Source: CAZHWR01 sp964536085 (GTDB lineage: Bacteria > Bacillota > Clostridia > Oscillospirales > Ruminococcaceae). From it: DNA of 45,728 bases. Under the pieces are notes generated by a model. It worked only from the letters and a program-made list of their open reading frames with translations. It searched no databases and was not told the DNA's origin. This document shows, piece by piece, positions 41,820-45,728 of this stretch. Where the stretch lies: positions 1-45,728 of the forward strand of contig CAZHWR010000012.1 in NCBI GenBank assembly GCA_964536085.1, read 5' to 3'. The position numbers were made by a program, and so were the translations under genes. The stretch's first letter is position 1. Every line of letters begins with the position of its first letter.

Positions 41820-43502
41820 TTAATCGTCAATTTTAATATCGAGTATCGGCTTGTCTATCGCGCCGCCCGCGGGTACCATCGGAAGAACGTTTATGTCCTT
41901 GTCGATAATGCAGTGAACAAGCACCGGGGTATCCTGCGCGAGCGCTTCTTTTAACACAGGTTCAACGTCCTCGGGCGTTTTGATTGTGTACGCCTTTAAG
42001 CCGTACGCCCTTGCGAGCATTTCGTAATCGGTATTTCTGTCGAGCGTGGTCTGGGAAAAACGTTTGCCGTAAAACAGCCTTTGCCACTGGCGTACCATTC
42101 CCAAAACGTTGTTGTCAAACAAAAGCTCGACTATCGGGATATTGTGCTTGTACGCGGTGACAAGCTCGTTGCAGTTCATGTGAAAGCTGCCGTCCCCCGC
42201 GATGTTGATAACCTTCTTGTCCGGGCGCGCGACCTGCGCTCCGAGCGAAGCTCCGAGTCCGTAGCCCATCGTTCCCAAGCCGCCGGAGGATATAAATGTA
42301 CGGGGCTGTTTTGTGTTGTAAAACTGCGCCGCCCACATCTGGTGCTGACCTACCTCGGTGGTAATTACGGCTTCGCCGTTTGTCAGCTCGTCCAGCTTTT
42401 CAAGTATGCACTGCGGGGTAAGAAGTCCGTTTTCGGCAGTCTGCAAAAGCGGATATTTCTTTTTGTGGTCGTAAATATCGTTCATCCAAGCTGAATGATT
42501 CTGCTTTTTAAGCTTAGCGTTGAGCTTTGACAAAACAAGCCGTGCGTCGCCTATTAGCTGGTAATCGACCTTGATGTTTTTATTGACCTCCGCCGCGTCG
42601 ATATCAATGTGAAGAATTTTCGCGTTCGGGGCAAAGCTTTTAATATCGCAGATAACCCTGTCGGAAAACCGCGTTCCTATGCCGACAAACAAATCGCATT
42701 CGGTGACGGCGTATGAGCTTGTGACGGTGCCGTGCATGCCCAAAAGCCCGATAAATCTTTCATCGGTGTTGTCGTATCCGCCGATGCCCATTAAAGACGA
42801 TGAAACAGGCGCGTCGCACAGCGTGACGAACTCTTTTAGCTCCTTTTGAGCTTCGGACGCGATTACGCCGCCGCCCGAATAAACAAACGGCCTTTGCGAA
42901 TTTTCTATAACGCCGACGATTTCGTCTATATCAGCGTCGGTAGAACGGAAAATCTCCGTTTCGGGAGCCGCCGGGGTCTGCGGGGTATATTCCGCGGTGA
43001 GCGCGGTAACGTCCTTGGGAATATCGATCAGAACGGGACCCTTGCGCCCGCTCTGGGCTATGTAAAACGCTTCTCTGATTGTATCGGCGAGCTTAGTAAT
43101 GTCTTTAACGATAAAATTGTGCTTTGTTATGGGCATAGTGATTCCCGTTATGTCGACCTCCTGAAAGCTGTCGAGTCCCAAAAGGCTGCATCCGACGTTT
43201 CCCGTTATCGCAACGAGCGGGACAGAGTCCATATTCGCAGTTGCGATACCGGTTACGAGGTTTGTCGCTCCGGGACCGGAAGTCGCGATGACAACGCCGG
43301 TTTTGCCGCTGGCTCTTGCGTATCCGTCCGCCGCGTGGCATGCGCCCTGCTCGTGCGCCGTAAGCACGTGATGAATACGGTCGGAGTATTCGTAAAGTGC
43401 GTCGTATATATTTAAAACAGAGCCTCCCGGATATCCGAACACCGTGTCGACCCCTTGTTCAAGCAGACATTCAGCCAAAATCTGCGCGCCTGTCAGTTTC
43501 AT
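41820..43502 (-). CDS. ilvB: acetolactate synthase large subunit
   Basis: Thiamine-diphosphate enzyme that makes acetolactate or acetohydroxybutyrate, the first common step to valine, leucine and isoleucine. The catalytic Glu region is HHVLTAHEQGACHAADGYAR, preceded by VFGYPGGSVLNIYDAL. The thiamine/Mg site is INIAGDGSFHMNCNELVTAY. Start ATG 43502 (560 residues) is chosen over an in-frame TTG seven codons upstream. It has its own strong promoter. No T-box or attenuator is seen in the short leader. Confidence 0.96.
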   Translation of the reverse strand: MKLTGAQILAECLLEQGVDTVFGYPGGSVLNIYDALYEYSDRIHHVLTAHEQGACHAADGYARASGKTGVVIATSGPGATNLVTGIATANMDSVPLVAITGNVGCSLLGLDSFQEVDITGITMPITKHNFIVKDITKLADTIREAFYIAQSGRKGPVLIDIPKDVTALTAEYTPQTPAAPETEIFRSTDADIDEIVGVIENSQRPFVYSGGGVIASEAQKELKEFVTLCDAPVSSSLMGIGGYDNTDERFIGLLGMHGTVTSSYAVTECDLFVGIGTRFSDRVICDIKSFAPNAKILHIDIDAAEVNKNIKVDYQLIGDARLVLSKLNAKLKKQNHSAWMNDIYDHKKKYPLLQTAENGLLTPQCILEKLDELTNGEAVITTEVGQHQMWAAQFYNTKQPRTFISSGGLGTMGYGLGASLGAQVARPDKKVINIAGDGSFHMNCNELVTAYKHNIPIVELLFDNNVLGMVRQWQRLFYGKRFSQTTLDRNTDYEMLARAYGLKAYTIKTPEDVEPVLKEALAQDTPVLVHCIIDKDINVLPMVPAGGAIDKPILDIKIDD

Positions 43503-43577
43503 TATATATAAACATCCCTTCAAAAATATTATATATTTGTTTTCAGTTGTTTTAAAGTTATACTGCCTATCCTTATA

Positions 43578-43606
43578 ATTCTATTTTATATGTGCGGTTT
43601 TGTCAA
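43578..43606 (-). promoter_or_regulatory. ilvB promoter
   Basis: Minus strand: TTGACA (43601-43606), a 17-bp spacer and TAGAAT (43578-43583), about 75 bp before ilvB. Confidence 0.82.
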
Positions 43607-43634
43607 GCACACGGCTTGTTGTGAAGTAAAGCAT

Positions 43635-43663
43635 TTGACAAATCGCGCGGACTATATTATTAT
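43635..43663 (+). promoter_or_regulatory. tRNA-Pro promoter
   Basis: TTGACA (43635-43640), a 17-bp spacer and TATTAT (43658-43663), about 48 bp before the mature tRNA. It diverges from the ilvB promoter. Confidence 0.78.
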
Positions 43664-43711
43664 AGTAGGGCGCTTTGCTTATCGTTTTGCAAAGCGCCTG
43701 ATAAAATTATC

Positions 43712-43787
43712 CGAGGTGTAGCTCATCCGGTAGAGCGCTTGGTTTGGGACCAAGAGGCACGGAGTTCGAGTCTCCGCACTTCGACCA
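43712..43787 (+). tRNA. tRNA-Pro (anticodon TGG)
   Basis: Full cloverleaf. The acceptor CGAGGTG pairs with CACTTCG (one G-T). The D arm is GCTC/GAGC. The anticodon stem CTTGG/CCAAG carries loop TTTGGGA (anticodon TGG). The T arm is CGGAG TTCGAGT CTCCG. A discriminator A and encoded CCA end the gene. Confidence 0.97.
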
Positions 43788-43810
43788 GCGGGCAAAGCCC
43801 GCAATAAATT

Positions 43811-43847
43811 CGCGCGCTTCGCTCTGCGGGGCGCGCGTTTATTTTTT
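43811..43847 (+). terminator. tRNA-Pro terminator
   Basis: A 7-bp GC-only stem CGCGCGC/GCGCGCG with a 13-nt loop, followed by TTTATTTTTT. A smaller GCGGGC/GCCCGC hairpin sits just before it. Confidence 0.8.
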
Positions 43848-43882
43848 GCCCGCGTTTAAACTGTATGGCGCTTTGAATGTTA

Positions 43883-43914
43883 AAAACCGCGCACAAAATA
43901 CGGTGCGCGGTTTT
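43883..43914 (-). terminator. trkH/ktrB terminator
   Basis: A perfect 12-bp stem AAAACCGCGCAC/GTGCGCGGTTTT with an 8-nt loop, followed by more T on the minus strand. Confidence 0.88.
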
Positions 43915-43929
43915 ACTTTCAGGCTTAAT

Positions 43930-45306
43930 TTATCCTATAACGATTTTTGCCTCGGGTACCACTTGGTTTTTGCGCTTTTTTTCCTGCCGCATAGCAAGCG
44001 AAAGAGCGAGCGATACAGGACCCACGCGGCCGACAAACATCATCAGAATAAGCGCGGTGCGCGAATAAAAATTGCCCACGGCCGTAGCCCCTGAACTCAC
44101 TCCGACGGTGCCTATGGCAGATACCGCTTCAAACGCGCTGTCGATAAGCTTTAAATCGTGGAATTTGCTTGTGTAATAGATTACGCCTGTCGCGACAATC
44201 ACAAGCAAAAGCATGGTTGACAAAACCGCAAGCGCTTTATACACTGTTGTCTTTGCGACCCGGCGACCTGCTATATAAGTATCGTCGTCTCCGCGGATAA
44301 CGCATATTACCGTCATGACCAGCACAGCAAACGTTGTGATTTTAAGTCCTCCCGCGGTCGATCCGGGGGCGGCGCCTACGAACATCAGGAACATGGATAT
44401 CAGCTTTGTTACATCATTTGCGCCATGGAAATTGATTGTGTTGAATCCTGCCGTTCGCAGAGATACCGACTGGAACATGGCGTTTAAAAGCTTATCACCC
44501 GTGTTAAAGCGTCCGAGGGTTTGGGGGTTGTTCCATTCTATCGCGGCAAATGCCGCAAAGCCTATCACCAGCATGATTGCCGTCATAATAAGAACGAGTT
44601 TTGTGTGGAGCATCAGCTTCTTTTTTTTCCTGAAGCTGTATAAATTGAACCAAACGATAAAGCCCATGCCGCCGAACACGATAAGCGCCATGATAGTAAT
44701 AAGAACGAGCGGGTCGCCGGAATATGCGGTCAGACTTGAAAATTCACCGTTAAAACCGAGGATATCAAAGCCCGCGTTGCAAAATGACGAGACAGCAAGA
44801 AATACCGAGGTCCACAGCCCTTGTGCAAAGCCGAGTCTGGGAATAAACGCGATGCACAGTAAAGCGGCTCCGACTGCTTCACAGCCGAAAGTGAATCTTA
44901 CAATCATCTGCATGAGCTGACTTGTTTCGAAGAGGTCCTCGGCGATCATTGATTCTTTCGCAACAACAAGATTTCTAACGCCCATTTTGCGCCCGATGGC
45001 GCGGTTGAAAAACGCGGTGAGCGTAACAAGCCCGATGCCGCCAATCTGAATCATCGCAAGGATTATTATCTGACCGAACAGATTCCAGTGGCTGTATGTG
45101 TCCACCACTATAAGTCCCGTAACGCAGGTAGCCGATGTGGCGGTGAATATAGCGTCCACCGGCGAGGTGAATGCTCCGTTTTTTGAGCAAAGCGGCGTCG
45201 ACAGCAAAATGCTGCCGACAATGATGACCGCCAAAAAGCTAAAAACTATTACTCTGGTTGGTGAGGAAAAATGCCTGCGCCACCATGAATCTTTAACAAA
45301 CTGCAA
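43930..45306 (-). CDS. TrkH/KtrB-family potassium transporter subunit
   Basis: Potassium-conducting membrane subunit with four pore-loop repeats. The filter segments are visible as TSATCVTGL, SSFCNAGFD, SLRTAGFN and SAIGTVGVS, each with the key Gly, and a membrane helix pair lies on each side. Its length of about 460 residues is nearer KtrB than E. coli TrkH. No KtrA/TrkA regulatory gene is adjacent, so it may lie elsewhere. The start is uncertain: TTG 45306 behind TAAGGTG, or TTG 45327 without a clear site. Confidence 0.93.
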   Translation of the reverse strand: MQFVKDSWWRRHFSSPTRVIVFSFLAVIIVGSILLSTPLCSKNGAFTSPVDAIFTATSATCVTGLIVVDTYSHWNLFGQIIILAMIQIGGIGLVTLTAFFNRAIGRKMGVRNLVVAKESMIAEDLFETSQLMQMIVRFTFGCEAVGAALLCIAFIPRLGFAQGLWTSVFLAVSSFCNAGFDILGFNGEFSSLTAYSGDPLVLITIMALIVFGGMGFIVWFNLYSFRKKKKLMLHTKLVLIMTAIMLVIGFAAFAAIEWNNPQTLGRFNTGDKLLNAMFQSVSLRTAGFNTINFHGANDVTKLISMFLMFVGAAPGSTAGGLKITTFAVLVMTVICVIRGDDDTYIAGRRVAKTTVYKALAVLSTMLLLVIVATGVIYYTSKFHDLKLIDSAFEAVSAIGTVGVSSGATAVGNFYSRTALILMMFVGRVGPVSLALSLAMRQEKKRKNQVVPEAKIVIG

Positions 45307-45393
45307 TAAGGCGCACCTTACTTTCAATTATTATCGTGAGACAAGTATAGCAAATAAACAATCGTAAATCAATAGACAAAAAGCAATAAAGGA

Positions 45394-45422
45394 TTGCAAT
45401 TTAAAAGCAATTATTGTATAAT
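45394..45422 (+). promoter_or_regulatory. tRNA-Arg promoter
   Basis: TTGCAA (45394-45399), a 17-bp spacer and TATAAT (45417-45422). Confidence 0.78.
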
Positions 45423-45458
45423 AGCATTACTGTTTTTGAATATACCACATTATATTAT

Positions 45459-45535
45459 GCGCCCGTAGCTCAGTAGGATAGAGCGACCGCCTCCTAAGCG
45501 GTAGGTCGGAGGTTCGAATCCCCTCGGGCGCGCCA
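45459..45535 (+). tRNA. tRNA-Arg (anticodon CCT)
   Basis: Full cloverleaf. The acceptor GCGCCCG pairs with CGGGCGC. The anticodon stem ACCGC/GCGGT carries loop CTCCTAA (anticodon CCT). The T arm is GGAGG TTCGAAT CCCCT. A discriminator G and encoded CCA end the gene. tRNA-Arg(CCT) is a frequent integration site for mobile elements. Confidence 0.97.
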
Positions 45536-45542
45536 AAAAGAG

Positions 45543-45569
45543 AGCGCCCGGAAGGGCGCTTTTATTTTT
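45543..45569 (+). terminator. tRNA-Arg terminator
   Basis: A perfect 7-bp stem AGCGCCC/GGGCGCT with a GGAA tetraloop, followed by TTTATTTTT. Confidence 0.88.
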
Positions 45570-45575
45570 GAAGTC

Positions 45576-45728
45576 CGTAGGGGGGTGAGAAGCTCCGATA
45601 AGTTTGCAGGAAAGAGAATAGAGAACAAATAGTCAAGGTGTGCGGAGATGTCCGAAAGGAAACGGAGGACAGAGCAAACTTGACTTGACGCGGCGCGTCA
45701 AGTGGGTTCAGAATCCCCTCGGGCGCGC
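45576..45728 (+). other. structured tail with a repeat of the tRNA-Arg 3' end (att-like), cut by window
   Basis: This stretch ends with a near copy (45706-45728, one inserted A) of the T-arm and acceptor 3' strand of tRNA-Arg (45512-45533). Before it lie a perfect 9-bp hairpin ACTTGACGC/GCGTCAAGT (45683-45703) and an outer 8-bp pairing AAGTTTGC/GCAAACTT (45600-45607 with 45674-45681). No protein frame is convincing. It may be an attachment-site remnant or an RNA gene; the window stops here. Confidence 0.45.

Noticed and set aside
40728..43700. T-box or leucine attenuator for leuCDB or ilvBN
   Set aside because: I looked for the T-box core (GGTGG-ACCGCG type), tandem Leu codons and antiterminator stems in both leaders and saw none.
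1..45728. CRISPR arrays, rRNA genes and complete insertion sequences
   Set aside because: No regularly spaced short repeats, no rRNA segments and no transposase frames were found in the window.

Overview
The window is a contiguous chromosome segment of a low-to-moderate GC Gram-positive anaerobe of class Clostridia (Eubacteriales). It is most likely an Oscillospiraceae/Ruminococcus-type spore former. Support for this comes from the order of the origin genes, spo0A and spoIVB, pyruvate phosphate dikinase, strong AGGAGG ribosome sites and TTGACA/TATAAT promoters. The exact genus cannot be set from the sequence alone.

Layout. 1-4.5 kb: 3' part of ppdK, then a small accessory stretch with a broken exported protein gene, two small genes (one an XRE regulator) and an AraC-type regulator. 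4.6-14.4 kb (minus strand): the classical origin block dnaA-dnaN-S4 protein-recF-remB-gyrB-membrane protein-gyrA, all transcribed away from the origin. A candidate oriC (AT-rich stretch, five DnaA-trio triplets, degenerate DnaA boxes) lies between dnaN and dnaA. 14.7-17.3 kb (plus): an AT-rich insert with a secreted chymotrypsin-like protease and two tandemly duplicated lipoprotein genes. 17.4-25 kb (plus): rpmH-rnpA-yidD-yidC-jag, then mnmE-mnmG-rsmG. 25.1-28 kb: a Noc-like ParB, then parA-parB, with two perfect parS sites. 28-31.6 kb: acyl-ACP thioesterase, LicD protein, lipoprotein, cytidylate-kinase-like protein behind a structured leader, and a membrane protein. 31.7-34.8 kb: spoIVB, an XRE regulator plus a fragment of another, and spo0A. 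35-37.6 kb: a DUF2207/LemA pair. 37.7-43.5 kb (minus): branched-chain amino acid genes ilvB-ilvN, a 230-bp tandem repeat, then leuC-leuD-leuB. 43.7-45.7 kb: tRNA-Pro, a TrkH/KtrB potassium transporter, tRNA-Arg, and a structured tail carrying a copy of the tRNA-Arg 3' end.

Gene function as a whole. The left arm makes the initiator, sliding clamp, RecF and gyrase. The right arm makes ribosomal protein L34, RNase P protein, the membrane insertase, tRNA and rRNA modification enzymes and the chromosome segregation proteins. The switch of strand between dnaA and the rightward genes matches divergent forks leaving 12.8-14.7 kb.

The most striking points are: Spo0A with a near-normal DNA-binding domain but a receiver in which the phosphoacceptor Asp is Glu and the conserved Lys is Thr; an in-frame two-helix membrane extension in front of leuB with a perfect internal ribosome site; the duplicated lipoprotein locus carrying a fossil of the protease 3' end; the hairpin-rich 230-bp tandem repeat; and the structured tail after tRNA-Arg.
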